A stretch of DNA of 64,000 nucleotides from an uncultured Shimia sp. (lineage in GTDB: Bacteria > Pseudomonadota > Alphaproteobacteria > Rhodobacterales > Rhodobacteraceae): positions 142,531 to 206,530 of the forward strand of contig NZ_CANMJE010000009.1 in the NCBI RefSeq assembly GCF_947498095.1, given 5' to 3'. The notes beneath the pieces are model-generated. The model was not told where the DNA came from, searched no databases, and saw only the letters and a list, made by a program, of their open reading frames with translations. This document shows, in pieces, positions 1 to 8,333 of the stretch. Both the position numbers and the translations under genes were made by a program. Position 1 is the first letter of the stretch, and the number at the start of each line of letters is the position of its first letter.

Positions 1-26
1 CATTTGAATATTTCAAGTGCATCTAG
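1..26 (+). CDS. paaD: PaaD C-terminus (partial)
   Basis: The first 26 bases read, in frame 3, as the last seven codons of a gene ending FEYFKCI and a TAG stop. PaaD, the Fe-S assembly-like subunit of phenylacetyl-CoA epoxidase, normally ends with a similar aromatic-Tyr-Phe-Lys-Cys tail, and it lies directly before paaE in this operon type. A good ribosome site (GGGAGGA) for paaE follows the stop. The stretch is too short for certainty; the call rests on tail similarity and position. Confidence 0.55.
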
Positions 27-38
27 GGAGGAACCTAA

Positions 39-1115
39 ATGGCACGTTTCCAGGATCTGGAAGTCACTGACGTCCACAAGACCATTCGCGACGCCGTTGT
101 CGTCACTCTTAAGCCCGTCAATGGCGCCGCTGAGGAATTTGATTTTACCCAAGGCCAGTACCTGACCTTTCGCCGCGACTTTGACGGCGACGAGTTGCGC
201 CGATCTTATTCGATCTGCGCAGGCAAGGACGACGGCATTCTGCAAGTTGGCATCAAGCGCGTTGATGGCGGTGCATTTTCAACCTGGGCCAATGAAGACC
301 TAAAGGTTGGCGACACGTTGCAGGCGATGTCCCCGATGGGCGGGTTCTTCACGCCGCTCGATGCAGCCAATGATAAGACATATCTTGGCTTTGCCGGGGG
401 TTCAGGCATCACGCCGGTCCTGTCGATTATCAAGACCACATTAACGCGCGAGCCGCAGTCGTCGTTCACGCTGATCTATGCCAACAAGGGCGTGAACACG
501 ATCATGTTCCGCGAAGAGCTTGAAGATCTGAAGAACACCTATATGGGCCGGTTCAACGTGATCCACGTGCTGGAAACCGACGCGCAAGAAATCGATCTGT
601 TCACAGGGCTGGTCACCGAAGAAAAATGCGCTGAGCTGTTCAAGACCGGCTGGATCGACATTGAAAGCGTTGATACCGCGTTCATCTGTGGCCCCGAGCC
701 GATGATGCTGGGCATTGCCGCCGCATTGCGCACGGCAGGTCTGAACGACGGGCAAATCAAGTTCGAACTGTTTGCCTCGGGCCAACCGGGTTGTGCGAAG
801 AAGCCTGCCGTATCCAAGGATGCCGCATCCGGCACCAATCAGGCGACCGCCGCAATCACGCTGGATGGGGCAACACAGACGGTCGAGATGGCCAAGGACG
901 TGACCATTCTGGATGCTGCACTGGGCAACAAGATGGACGCCCCGTTTGCCTGCAAGGCCGGAGTTTGTTCGACATGCCGCTGCCGTGTTCTGGAGGGCGA
1001 GGTCGACATGGTGGCAAACCACGCGCTTGAGGATTACGAAGTTGAAAAGGGCTATGTTCTGTCGTGCCAGTCCTACCCCGTCACCGACAACGTCGTTGTC
1101 GATTATGACCAATAA
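39..1115 (+). CDS. paaE: Phenylacetyl-CoA epoxidase reductase subunit PaaE
   Basis: This is the reductase of the ring 1,2-phenylacetyl-CoA epoxidase. It passes electrons from NAD(P)H through FAD and a 2Fe-2S centre to the PaaA di-iron site. The N-terminal FNR part has the flavin motif RRSYS near residue 54, the nucleotide loop GGSGITPV near 114 and CGPEPMM near 220. The C-terminal ferredoxin domain carries the plant-type cluster cysteines (CKAGVCSTC, then a last Cys about 30 residues on). At 358 residues the length is normal for PaaE. The ATG follows AGGGAGGA. The next gene starts 12 bases after the stop behind a strong AAGGAGG, so the two are co-transcribed, probably with paaABCD to the left of the window. 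Confidence 0.95.
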   Translation: MARFQDLEVTDVHKTIRDAVVVTLKPVNGAAEEFDFTQGQYLTFRRDFDGDELRRSYSICAGKDDGILQVGIKRVDGGAFSTWANEDLKVGDTLQAMSPMGGFFTPLDAANDKTYLGFAGGSGITPVLSIIKTTLTREPQSSFTLIYANKGVNTIMFREELEDLKNTYMGRFNVIHVLETDAQEIDLFTGLVTEEKCAELFKTGWIDIESVDTAFICGPEPMMLGIAAALRTAGLNDGQIKFELFASGQPGCAKKPAVSKDAASGTNQATAAITLDGATQTVEMAKDVTILDAALGNKMDAPFACKAGVCSTCRCRVLEGEVDMVANHALEDYEVEKGYVLSCQSYPVTDNVVVDYDQ

Positions 1116-1127
1116 GGAGGTCTGATC

Positions 1128-1886
1128 ATGGCCGAAGATATGAGCATTGAAAGCTATCTCGCCGCAGGTGGCGTTCTGACCAACCCAACCAATGTGTCAG
1201 CTCGGTACCGCGCAGAACTGATGAAGCTGATGACCACCTTCGTGGATTCAGAGCTGGCCGGGGCTGCGGGCTTTGCCGACGTGATCAACGCCGGACCAGG
1301 CATCAAGGAGCGCATCGCCGCTGCCAAGATCGTGCTGGAAAAGACAGACAATGCCGACAAGGTGTTGAAAATCATGGGTGAATTTGGTGTCGACGGAGAT
1401 CGTTACGCCAACCATCACCCCTGGACCGCACGCCTGGCGCGCGACGCCGATATCGGCGCGAGCCGGACCGAACAGGACATGCGCCTGGCGGTGTTCAACT
1501 ACCCGCTGCAGGGCTGGGCCGACGCGGTGGTGATGAACCTGCTGATGGGGCGTGCCGTGGCTGTACAAATGGCCGAGTTTTCGATGGTGAGCTATCAACC
1601 GCTGGCCGAAGCCTTCCGCGCGATCGCCCCAGTAGAAGCGCGCCATGCAGAATTGGCAGAAGAGGGTGTGGCAAAACTGGCGGAAGCCGGTGACAACAGC
1701 GCCCTACAAGCAAGTGTCGACTATTGGTGGCCTCGTGTTGCGGCCTCTTTCGGTTCAGGAGAGTCAGCCAAGGCCGACAGTCTTAAGGCGATGGGCCTGC
1801 GCAAGACGCCCAACGCTGAGTTAAAGACCCGCTGGGAAGCCGAAACCAAGGCTGTCCTGGATAAGCTGGGCCTGCAAGCCAAGTAA
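1128..1886 (+). CDS. Phenylacetic acid catabolic (PaaA/PaaC-type ferritin-like) protein
   Basis: A 252-residue all-helical protein resembling the phenylacetic acid catabolic family that includes PaaA and PaaC. It has a long helix with GWADAVVMNLLMGRA followed by VEARHAEL near residue 170, a carboxylate-histidine pattern like that of ferritin-like di-iron proteins. It lies 12 bases behind paaE with a strong ribosome site, so it should be made with the epoxidase. The canonical operon already has paaA and paaC upstream of paaE, so this is probably an additional, divergent paralogue rather than paaC itself. A structural or accessory role in the oxygenase is inferred; whether it binds iron cannot be told from sequence. 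Confidence 0.75.
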   Translation: MAEDMSIESYLAAGGVLTNPTNVSARYRAELMKLMTTFVDSELAGAAGFADVINAGPGIKERIAAAKIVLEKTDNADKVLKIMGEFGVDGDRYANHHPWTARLARDADIGASRTEQDMRLAVFNYPLQGWADAVVMNLLMGRAVAVQMAEFSMVSYQPLAEAFRAIAPVEARHAELAEEGVAKLAEAGDNSALQASVDYWWPRVAASFGSGESAKADSLKAMGLRKTPNAELKTRWEAETKAVLDKLGLQAK

Positions 1887-1893
1887 AAGGTGG

Positions 1894-1913
1894 GTCGGAC
1901 AAGACTGTCCGAC
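1894..1913. terminator. Perfect 8-bp hairpin between convergent genes
   Basis: GTCGGACA and TGTCCGAC flank a four-base loop directly between the stop of the paaE operon and the stop of the convergent MarR gene. There is no clear T run on either side, so termination is plausible but not typical. A similar GGTCGGACAAA stretch occurs after paaZ near 14640. Confidence 0.45.
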
Positions 1914-2450
1914 TTACGAAGCCTCTTTCGCCATTGCGGGAGAGGCTTTTTGCTGGTCTTCAATCTTGTTGACGGTGCGCAACAGAACCTTGGAAAGCTG
2001 GTGAATTTGTTGAGCGTTCAGCGCCTGTTCCAGAAGTATTCGATCGTGCGCTGACACTGCCTCCATTGCGGTTTCTGCCTGAAGCTTGCCGTTGGGGGTG
2101 AGTTGTAGATAGCGACTGCGCTTGTCATCGGGATTGTCGACGCGGCGCACCAATTCCCCCTGCTCCAACTGCTTGATCACCTTGGTCATACCGCCCGTGG
2201 TGATCAGGATGGCATCGGCCAGTGCTGTCGGCGTCATGATCCAAGGCTCTGGCTGTCCCCTTAGCGTGATCAGTGCCTCAAAGGCTGACGGGCTCAGGCC
2301 GTGCTCTGTCAGCAGCTCTCGGGTGCTCTCGACGACAAGATCATTCAACCGGATCAGACCCAGCATAACGCGCGTTTCCGGACGATCAAATTCAGGCCAA
2401 TTGTCTGAGAAGTCCTGCAGCGTTGCGCTGAGTGTCGGTTTCTCGGTCAT
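1914..2450 (-). CDS. MarR-family transcriptional regulator
   Basis: A 178-residue winged-helix regulator of the MarR family. The centre shows the recognition helix and wing: ALADAILITTGGMTKVIKQL, then a basic wing with VDNPDDKRSRYLQLT at about residues 105-120. It diverges from the PACE efflux gene at 2533 with an 82-base gap, so it most likely controls that gene and itself. Although it sits beside the paa operon it converges with it. The ligand is unknown. Confidence 0.85.
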   Translation of the reverse strand: MTEKPTLSATLQDFSDNWPEFDRPETRVMLGLIRLNDLVVESTRELLTEHGLSPSAFEALITLRGQPEPWIMTPTALADAILITTGGMTKVIKQLEQGELVRRVDNPDDKRSRYLQLTPNGKLQAETAMEAVSAHDRILLEQALNAQQIHQLSKVLLRTVNKIEDQQKASPAMAKEAS

Positions 2451-2491
2451 ATCGAAGACCCTTCCCGCTTGAGTGGTGACACAGAGTGCCC

Positions 2492-2515
2492 TATACCTGC
2501 CCCAACAGTATACCT
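2492..2515. promoter_or_regulatory. Candidate MarR operator in divergent promoter region
   Basis: TATACCT occurs twice as a direct repeat (2492-2498 and 2509-2515), and TATAC/GTATA also form an inverted pair around the intervening bases. It lies midway between the divergent MarR and PACE genes, where an operator would be expected. No match to a named consensus is claimed. Confidence 0.3.
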
Positions 2516-2532
2516 TTCTAGTAAGCTAATCA

Positions 2533-2967
2533 ATGCGAACCGTTAAAGACCGCCTACGTCACACAATCATGTTTGAAGGCATCGCCCTTGGGGTGGTGGC
2601 CACCGGAGGTGCGTGGCTAACGGGGCATTCCATGGCAGAGATTGGGTCACTGGGTGTGATGTTCAGTCTGCTCGCAATGGCGTGGAACTTTGTCTTCAAT
2701 TGGCTGTTTGACCATTGGGATCTGAAGTATCGCGACATGGCCCCAAGAGGGCCGGGCATTCGGGTCGTACATGCCGTGCTGTTCGAAGCCTTTCTGGTGA
2801 CCGTCGGAATTTTCCTGACCGCATGGTGGCTCACTATCGGCTATTGGGAAGCATTTCTGCTGGACCTTGGGTTTTCAGCGTTTTTTCTTGTCTATGCCTA
2901 TGTGTTCAACTGGACATATGACGTGGTCTTTCCGGCACCCAGATCTGTGCCCGAGGCGCAGATCTAA
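2533..2967 (+). CDS. PACE-family efflux pump
   Basis: A 144-residue inner-membrane protein with four predicted membrane segments arranged as two tandem pairs. The first pair carries the FEGIALG start and an NFVFNWLFDHWD end; the second has HAVLFEAFLV and YVFNWTYDVVFP. This paired E/N-W pattern is the hallmark of the bacterial transmembrane pair domain of PACE transporters (AceI type), which export biocides such as chlorhexidine and short polyamines by proton exchange. It is divergent from a MarR gene and its stop overlaps the stop of the convergent TetR gene by 4 bases. The substrate here is unknown. The start has only a weak ribosome site. Confidence 0.85.
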   Translation: MRTVKDRLRHTIMFEGIALGVVATGGAWLTGHSMAEIGSLGVMFSLLAMAWNFVFNWLFDHWDLKYRDMAPRGPGIRVVHAVLFEAFLVTVGIFLTAWWLTIGYWEAFLLDLGFSAFFLVYAYVFNWTYDVVFPAPRSVPEAQI

Positions 2968-3560
2968 AGCGCTTTGACGCCGCCCAGAACCAGTTTCGTC
3001 ACAAGATCCGCATAGTCTTCTCGGGCTTCCGTGCCGGACCCGCTGTTCCACATGTAATACCAATTCAGCATGCCAAATACCGACATTGTCGTAGATCGCA
3101 ACGTATTGGCATTATTTGAGAAATCGCCCGGAGACAGGGATTCCACGATGTTGCTGACAAAGGTTACCATATCGCGTTGATACCCGCGTAGCAGCTTTTG
3201 CTGATCCTCAGGCAAAGCCGTCATCGATCCAATCTGCACCTGATGTTCATAGTCGGCGCCCTGATAGGCCTTGAGCGTGGCAGACACCACGCTGCGCAGA
3301 CTTTCTTCAGGCGAGAGGCCGTAAATATCGATGCCGCAGATCACATCCCGCAAAACGCGCAAATAGGTCTCGAGAATATCAAACAACAAGGCATCCTTGC
3401 TGTCGTAATAGTGGTAGATATTCGCTTTAGAGATCCCGCACTCACGCGCCAAAAGCGACATGGAGGCGCGGTCAAATCCTTCGGTGGCGAAAACCTTGGC
3501 GGCATTCTGCAGAATTTGCTCGCGCTTCTGGTCGTGGTCTTTTGCAATCGTGCGGGCCAA
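2964..3560 (-). CDS. paaR: TetR-family repressor of the phenylacetate genes (PaaR-like)
   Basis: A 198-residue TetR regulator. The N-terminal helix-turn-helix reads AKVFATEGFDRASMSLLARECGISKANIYHYYDSKDALL in sequence, the standard TetR layout at about residues 17-57. The start is a TTG at 3560, six bases behind AAGGAG and overlapping the paaK tail region, so it is the last gene of paaG-paaI-paaK-TetR. By position it should sense phenylacetyl-CoA and repress the paa promoters, as PaaR proteins do in Thermus and some beta- and alphaproteobacteria. Two palindromes at 6147 and 12513 are the probable binding sites, which would also make it autoregulated. Confidence 0.8.
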   Translation of the reverse strand: MARTIAKDHDQKREQILQNAAKVFATEGFDRASMSLLARECGISKANIYHYYDSKDALLFDILETYLRVLRDVICGIDIYGLSPEESLRSVVSATLKAYQGADYEHQVQIGSMTALPEDQQKLLRGYQRDMVTFVSNIVESLSPGDFSNNANTLRSTTMSVFGMLNWYYMWNSGSGTEAREDYADLVTKLVLGGVKAL

Positions 3561-3563
3561 AAC

Positions 3564-4874
3564 TTACTCCTTGCTGCGGTTGTCGATAACACGAACCGCC
3601 TTGCCTTGGGAACGGGCCACCTCACCTGGATCGCCGATGATGATTTCGGTCGAGACCCCGATCATATCCTTGATCCGTTTCAACAGCATGCGCGAGGCGG
3701 CTGCTTTGCTGGCGCCATCGGCGGCACTGGGCAGGGCTTCAACGTAAACCCGCATCGCATCCATGCGCCCAGCGGTATAAAGCTCGATCTGAAAATGTGG
3801 AGAGATGCCACCGGTGGCGAGCACCTGTTCCTCAACCTGCGTTGGGAAGACGTTGACACCGCGCAGGATGATCATGTCATCCGAACGTCCGGTAATTTTC
3901 TCCATCCGGCGCATTGAGCGCGCGGTGCCCGGCAACAGCCGCGTCAGGTCACGGGTGCGGTAGCGGATCATCGGCAGACCTTCTTTGGTCAGCGTGGTAA
4001 AGACCAACTCGCCCATTTCCCCATCTTCGACCGGCTCACCGGTCACGGGATCGATGATCTCGGGGTAGAAGTGGTCTTCCCAGATGACCGGCCCATCCTT
4101 GGTCTCGACGCATTCGTTGGCGACACCCGGCCCCATGATCTCCGACAGGCCGTAGATATCAACCGCGTGCATATCAAAGGCGGCTTCAACCTCTTTGCGC
4201 ATGGCGTCAGTCCAGGGTTCGGCGCCGAAGATGCCGACAGACAAGCTGCATTCGCGAGGGTCCATGCCCATCTTGTGATATTGCTCGAGGATGTTGAGCA
4301 TGTAGGACGGGGTGACCATGATGCCATCGGGTTTGAAATCGGTGATAAGGCCCACCTGTTTCTCAGTCTGGCCGCCGCTCATCGGGACCACGGTCGCTCC
4401 AAGGCGCTCGATGCCATAGTGGGCGCCAAGACCACCGGTAAAGAGACCATACCCATAGGCGTTGTGCACCATGTCGCCCTTGCGCAGACCCGCTGCACGC
4501 AGGGAACGCGCGACAAGATCAGCCCAGTTGTCGATATCAGTCTTGGTGTAGCCAACCACAGTCGCCTTGCCGGTCGTGCCGGATGAGGCATGCAGACGAA
4601 TGATTTCCGAGCGCGGTACCGCAAAGAGACCAAACGGATAATTGTCCCGCAGGTCGTTCTTGTAAGTAAAAGGGAACTTGGACAGATCCTTGAGCGACTT
4701 CAGATCGTCGGGATGTACGCCAGCCTCGTCAAAGCGCTGCTTGTACATCGGGACATTTTCATAGGCGTGACGCACCGACCATTGCATCCGCTCAAGCTGT
4801 AACGCACGGATTTCATCGACCGAGGCAATTTCGATCGGATCGAGGTCGGATTTGTTTGGGCTAAGGTCTTTCAT
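3564..4874 (-). CDS. paaK: Phenylacetate-CoA ligase
   Basis: The 436-residue AMP-forming ligase activates phenylacetate to phenylacetyl-CoA, the first step of the pathway and the source of the inducer. The adenylate-forming signature SSGTTGKATVVGYT is at about residues 96-109, the second motif YGLSEIMGPGVANE near 240, and a C-terminal KITGRSDDMIILRGVNVFP hinge region near 330 is typical of PaaK. The C-terminal Lys in RSQGKAVRV fits the catalytic lysine. It lies 18 bases after paaI and 3 bases before the TetR start codon in one leftward operon. Length and motifs are normal. Confidence 0.95.
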   Translation of the reverse strand: MKDLSPNKSDLDPIEIASVDEIRALQLERMQWSVRHAYENVPMYKQRFDEAGVHPDDLKSLKDLSKFPFTYKNDLRDNYPFGLFAVPRSEIIRLHASSGTTGKATVVGYTKTDIDNWADLVARSLRAAGLRKGDMVHNAYGYGLFTGGLGAHYGIERLGATVVPMSGGQTEKQVGLITDFKPDGIMVTPSYMLNILEQYHKMGMDPRECSLSVGIFGAEPWTDAMRKEVEAAFDMHAVDIYGLSEIMGPGVANECVETKDGPVIWEDHFYPEIIDPVTGEPVEDGEMGELVFTTLTKEGLPMIRYRTRDLTRLLPGTARSMRRMEKITGRSDDMIILRGVNVFPTQVEEQVLATGGISPHFQIELYTAGRMDAMRVYVEALPSAADGASKAAASRMLLKRIKDMIGVSTEIIIGDPGEVARSQGKAVRVIDNRSKE

Positions 4875-4892
4875 GGCGTTCTCCTCGGCGGA

Positions 4893-5318
4893 TTATTCTT
4901 CAAATAGCTGGCCCTTGATCGCGCGGGAAAACCCCCGAAACTCTGCGATCTTGGTGCCGTCCTGATTGGTGACCTGAACGTCGCAGATACCACTGCGTCC
5001 GGTCAGGTTTGTTTCAATGGCGGTGGCTGTCAGCACGTCTCCGACACGACCCGGCGCGAGGTAGCTGATCATATTGTGCTGGGCGACGGTAGACTGGTTG
5101 CGGCTGTTGCAAGCAAAGGCAAAGGCGCTGTCGGCGAGCGCAAAGGTGATGCCGCCGTGGCAGATTGCGTGACCGTTGGCGTGATCTTCTTGCACGGTCA
5201 TTTGCAGGACCGCCTTGCCTTCATCCATCTCGACAATGGACATGCCCAGCATCTTGCTGGCGCGGTCGCCGGCCCACATTGCGGCGGCTGATTTCTCTGC
5301 GCGTTCCTTGGGCGTCAT
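4893..5318 (-). CDS. paaI: Hydroxyphenylacetyl-CoA thioesterase
   Basis: A 141-residue hotdog-fold thioesterase. The central motif HANGHAICHGGITFALADSA (residues about 48-67) is the PaaI signature, with the helix carrying the catalytic Asp. PaaI hydrolyses ring-hydroxylated or dead-end phenylacetyl-CoA esters and so rescues trapped CoA when the epoxide is not processed. It starts 2 bases after the stop of paaG and precedes paaK. Confidence 0.92.
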   Translation of the reverse strand: MTPKERAEKSAAAMWAGDRASKMLGMSIVEMDEGKAVLQMTVQEDHANGHAICHGGITFALADSAFAFACNSRNQSTVAQHNMISYLAPGRVGDVLTATAIETNLTGRSGICDVQVTNQDGTKIAEFRGFSRAIKGQLFEE

Positions 5319-5320
5319 GC

Positions 5321-6106
5321 TTACTTTCCTTTAAAGACCGGTGCGCGTTTTTCGAGGAAGGCTGAGACACCTTCCGCATAGTCCGCGCTTTCGCCACAGG
5401 TTTTCATTGCGTCGGCCTCAAGTTCAAGGTGATCTTTCAAAGTGTCCACTGCGGCGGCCTGAATACACTGCTTGGTCAGGCCAAGCCCGAGGGTCGGGCC
5501 GTTGGCGAGCATTTCTGCCTGAGCGCGGGCCGTTTTCATCAGAACCTCGTCAGCGACGGCCTTCCAAATCAACCCCCAATCTTCGGCTTGCTTGGCGGAC
5601 AATGGTTGAGCCGTAAAGGCCAGCCCCTTGGCGCGCGCTTCGCCCAGCAGGCGCGGCAGATGCCAGCTGCCACCGGTGTCGGGGATTAGGCCGACCTTGG
5701 AAAACGACTGAATGAACTTGGCACTTTCGGCGGCAAATACCATGTCGCAGGCAAGCGCGAGGTTGGCCCCTGCACCCGCAGCCACACCATTGACGGCGCA
5801 GATCACAGGCAAGTTCAAAGAACGGATCAGGTTGACCAGAGGCGCATAAAAGGTGCGCACCGTTTTGCCGAGATCCGGCGGGCCATCCATTTTCGACGGG
5901 TCACGATCACCAAGATCTTGCCCGGCGCAGAACCCGCGACCAGCACCCGTCAAAAGGATCGCACGGGCGCCATTATCGCGCGCACTTTCGATTTCGGCGC
6001 GCAGGGCATAGTGCATTTCGTCATTGAAGGAATTCAGTCTGTCTGGGCGGTTCAGCGTGATTTCCACCCAGTTTCCATTGTCTTGCGCAAGAATCGTATC
6101 GCTCAT
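5321..6106 (-). CDS. paaG: Ring-epoxide isomerase PaaG (crotonase family)
   Basis: A 261-residue crotonase-fold enzyme that converts the 1,2-epoxide of phenylacetyl-CoA to the seven-membered oxepin-CoA. GAGRGFCAGQDLGDRD near residue 55 and GVAAGAGANLALACDMVFAA near 108 form the oxyanion hole. PDTGGSWHLPRLLG near 140 contains the conserved acidic residue of PaaG-like isomerases. It is the first gene of the leftward operon paaG-paaI-paaK-TetR. The 103-base gap to the divergent hydratase/dehydrogenase gene holds the candidate PaaR operator. Confidence 0.92.
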   Translation of the reverse strand: MSDTILAQDNGNWVEITLNRPDRLNSFNDEMHYALRAEIESARDNGARAILLTGAGRGFCAGQDLGDRDPSKMDGPPDLGKTVRTFYAPLVNLIRSLNLPVICAVNGVAAGAGANLALACDMVFAAESAKFIQSFSKVGLIPDTGGSWHLPRLLGEARAKGLAFTAQPLSAKQAEDWGLIWKAVADEVLMKTARAQAEMLANGPTLGLGLTKQCIQAAAVDTLKDHLELEADAMKTCGESADYAEGVSAFLEKRAPVFKGK

Positions 6107-6146
6107 GCCGTGCTCTCAGTTCGAAAATTTCAATCATGTTCTTGCA

Positions 6147-6166
6147 TAAACCGAACGGTTGGTCAA
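6147..6166 (-). promoter_or_regulatory. Candidate PaaR operator upstream of paaG
   Basis: The core ACCGAACGGTTGGT at 6150-6163 is an imperfect palindrome. Read on the minus strand, the 20-mer matches the site at 12512-12531 in 16 of 20 positions. It lies 41-60 bases upstream of the paaG start and also upstream of the divergent gene at 6210, so one repressor could control both. Thermus PaaR sites share the CNAACGNNCGTTNG type of core. Confidence 0.6.
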
Positions 6167-6209
6167 TAAAACTCCGCAACTTGATTCTTAAAACGCGGAA
6201 TTTTTGGGC

Positions 6210-8243
6210 ATGGCGAACGAACCGGTAGTGACAGTGAGTATTGAAGGCGACGTGGCACATGTCGTCATCGACAATCCGCCGGTCAACGCGACTTCGACGG
6301 CGGTCCGGCAAGGGCTGGCCGAAGCTGTTGCCGCGGTCAAAGGCGCACGTGTTGCGGTTTTGCGCTGCAATGGGCGCAGCTTTGTTGCGGGCGGGGATAT
6401 GTCCGAGTTCGACGCACCGCCTGTTGAACCTCACCTTCCTGATGTCGTGCAGATGATCGAGGACAGCGCCGTACCGTTTGTCGCCGTGATGCACGGCAAT
6501 GTTCTGGGCGGCGGTTTTGAGATCGCGATGGGATGCGCATGGCGGATCGCGACCAAGGGAACAGGCTTTGGCCTGCCCGAGGTGAACGTGGGATTGATCC
6601 CTGGCGCGGGCGGCACACAGCGCCTGCCCCGCCTGATCGGTATGGATGCGGCCATTGATATCACCTGCTCTGGAAAAATCGTGAAAGCCGATGAGATGCT
6701 AGCCTTGGGCGGGATCGACATCGTGGCCGAAGATCTGGACGCGGCCGTGACAGATTTCCTCGCCGACCTGCCTGCAAGACCGGTTGCGGTGCGCCAGCGT
6801 GACGTGGCTGGGTTTGCCGATGATCTTCTCGAAACAAAGCGGGTGGCTTTGACGAAACGTGCCAAGGGGCAGCAATCGCCGTTGGAGAATTTGACTGCGC
6901 TGCAATGGGCAACTGAGCCGTTTGAGGTCGGTCAACCCAAAGAACGCGCGCGCCATCTGGAACTGCGCCAAAGCGCCGAGAGCCGTGCCTTGCGCCATGC
7001 GTTCTTTGCTGAACGACAGGTGGCCAAGCCCCAAGCGATCAAAGGCGCGACACCGCGAGATATTGAAAAGGTAGCCGTGGTTGGCGGTGGGCTGATGGGC
7101 GCAGGCATTGCGGTGTCGGCGCTGAACGCAGGTCTGAACGTGACCCTGATCGAACGCGATGACGAGGCTGCGAAGGGCGCGGATGAGCGGGTTCGCGGCC
7201 TGCTGGAAGGTGCCGTGAAGCGCGGAAAAATGTCCGCGGAAACGCTTGAGGCGCGGATGCGCGCGTTCCGGGCGGTATCGGATTACGCCGAAGCTGCAGA
7301 GGTTGATCTGGCCGTGGAAGCAGTGTTCGAGGACATGGGCGTCAAGCAGCAGGTCTTTGCCAGCCTCGCCGCTGTCATGGACAAAAATGCCATCCTTGCA
7401 ACCAATACGTCCTATCTGGACCCGATGCAGATCTTTGATGGTATTGCCAATCCAGACCGCTGTCTTGGCCTGCATTTTTTCAGCCCCGCCCATATCATGA
7501 AACTTTTGGAGATCGTGAAAACGCCCCACACCAGCGCTGAAGTTCTGGCGACGGGGTTTGCTTTGGGCAAGCGGATGCGCAAGGTCTCGGTTCTGTCCGG
7601 GATCTGCGACGGGTTCATCGGCAATCGGATGCTGACCGCCTATCGCCGTGCCGCTGATTATCTGCTCGCGGATGGCGCGATGCCCTATCAGGTCGATGCG
7701 GCTATGCGGAAGGTTGGGATGCCGATGGGGCCCTACGAGGTTCAAGACCTCACCGGACTTCAGATTGCCTGGGCCAACCGCAAGCGGCAGGCCGAAACGC
7801 GCGACCCGAATGAGCGGTATGTCACGATCGCCGACGAGATGTGCGAACGGGGGCGGTTGGGCCAGCGCACAGGCAAGGGGTGGTATTCCTACGAAGACAG
7901 CAATCGCACGCCGCACCGCGACCCGGATGTCGAAGCCTTGGTTGCAGAATACTCCGCGAAACAGGGCATCACGCGCCGCACTTTTTCGGATGAGGGCATC
8001 TCGGGGCGCCTATTGGCTGTGCTGGCCAATGAAGGGGCAAGAATCGTCGAAGAAGGGATCGCTGAACGCGACTCGGACGTCGATATCGTCAAACTGCATG
8101 GTTATGGATTCCCGCGCTGGCGCGGTGGCCCCATGCGCTATGCAGAAGAGACCACTCTGAAAAAGACAAAAGAATTCATGAGCTTGGTGGCCGTGGAGAG
8201 CCCCAACTCCTGGATAATCGCGGAGAAGCTGAACGCGGTTTGA
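6210..8243 (+). CDS. Fused enoyl-CoA hydratase / 3-hydroxyacyl-CoA dehydrogenase
   Basis: A two-enzyme protein of about 677 residues. The first 190 residues are a crotonase domain (FVAGGDMSEF, GNVLGGGFEIAMGCA, PGAGGTQRLPRL with the catalytic Glu region). The rest is an NAD-dependent 3-hydroxyacyl-CoA dehydrogenase with the Rossmann motif VAVVGGGLMGAGIA near 290, NTSYLDPM, and two C-terminal HAD domains. By context it should hydrate 2,3-dehydroadipyl-CoA and oxidise 3-hydroxyadipyl-CoA, the jobs of separate PaaF and PaaH in E. coli. A general beta-oxidation role remains possible. The ATG at 6210 is preferred over a TTG six bases earlier. It is divergent from paaG. Confidence 0.88.
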   Translation: MANEPVVTVSIEGDVAHVVIDNPPVNATSTAVRQGLAEAVAAVKGARVAVLRCNGRSFVAGGDMSEFDAPPVEPHLPDVVQMIEDSAVPFVAVMHGNVLGGGFEIAMGCAWRIATKGTGFGLPEVNVGLIPGAGGTQRLPRLIGMDAAIDITCSGKIVKADEMLALGGIDIVAEDLDAAVTDFLADLPARPVAVRQRDVAGFADDLLETKRVALTKRAKGQQSPLENLTALQWATEPFEVGQPKERARHLELRQSAESRALRHAFFAERQVAKPQAIKGATPRDIEKVAVVGGGLMGAGIAVSALNAGLNVTLIERDDEAAKGADERVRGLLEGAVKRGKMSAETLEARMRAFRAVSDYAEAAEVDLAVEAVFEDMGVKQQVFASLAAVMDKNAILATNTSYLDPMQIFDGIANPDRCLGLHFFSPAHIMKLLEIVKTPHTSAEVLATGFALGKRMRKVSVLSGICDGFIGNRMLTAYRRAADYLLADGAMPYQVDAAMRKVGMPMGPYEVQDLTGLQIAWANRKRQAETRDPNERYVTIADEMCERGRLGQRTGKGWYSYEDSNRTPHRDPDVEALVAEYSAKQGITRRTFSDEGISGRLLAVLANEGARIVEEGIAERDSDVDIVKLHGYGFPRWRGGPMRYAEETTLKKTKEFMSLVAVESPNSWIIAEKLNAV

Positions 8244-8333
8244 AAAATGAACCGAGTGTGTTGATAGTTACAAAATTAACATTTAACACATTCACAATTG
8301 CTTTGTTTACTACGCCTGTATTGGGAGGACCAA

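Noticed and set aside
6699..7916. 405-codon minus-strand frame
   Set aside because: It is antisense to the hydratase/dehydrogenase gene, with no family features and no ribosome site.
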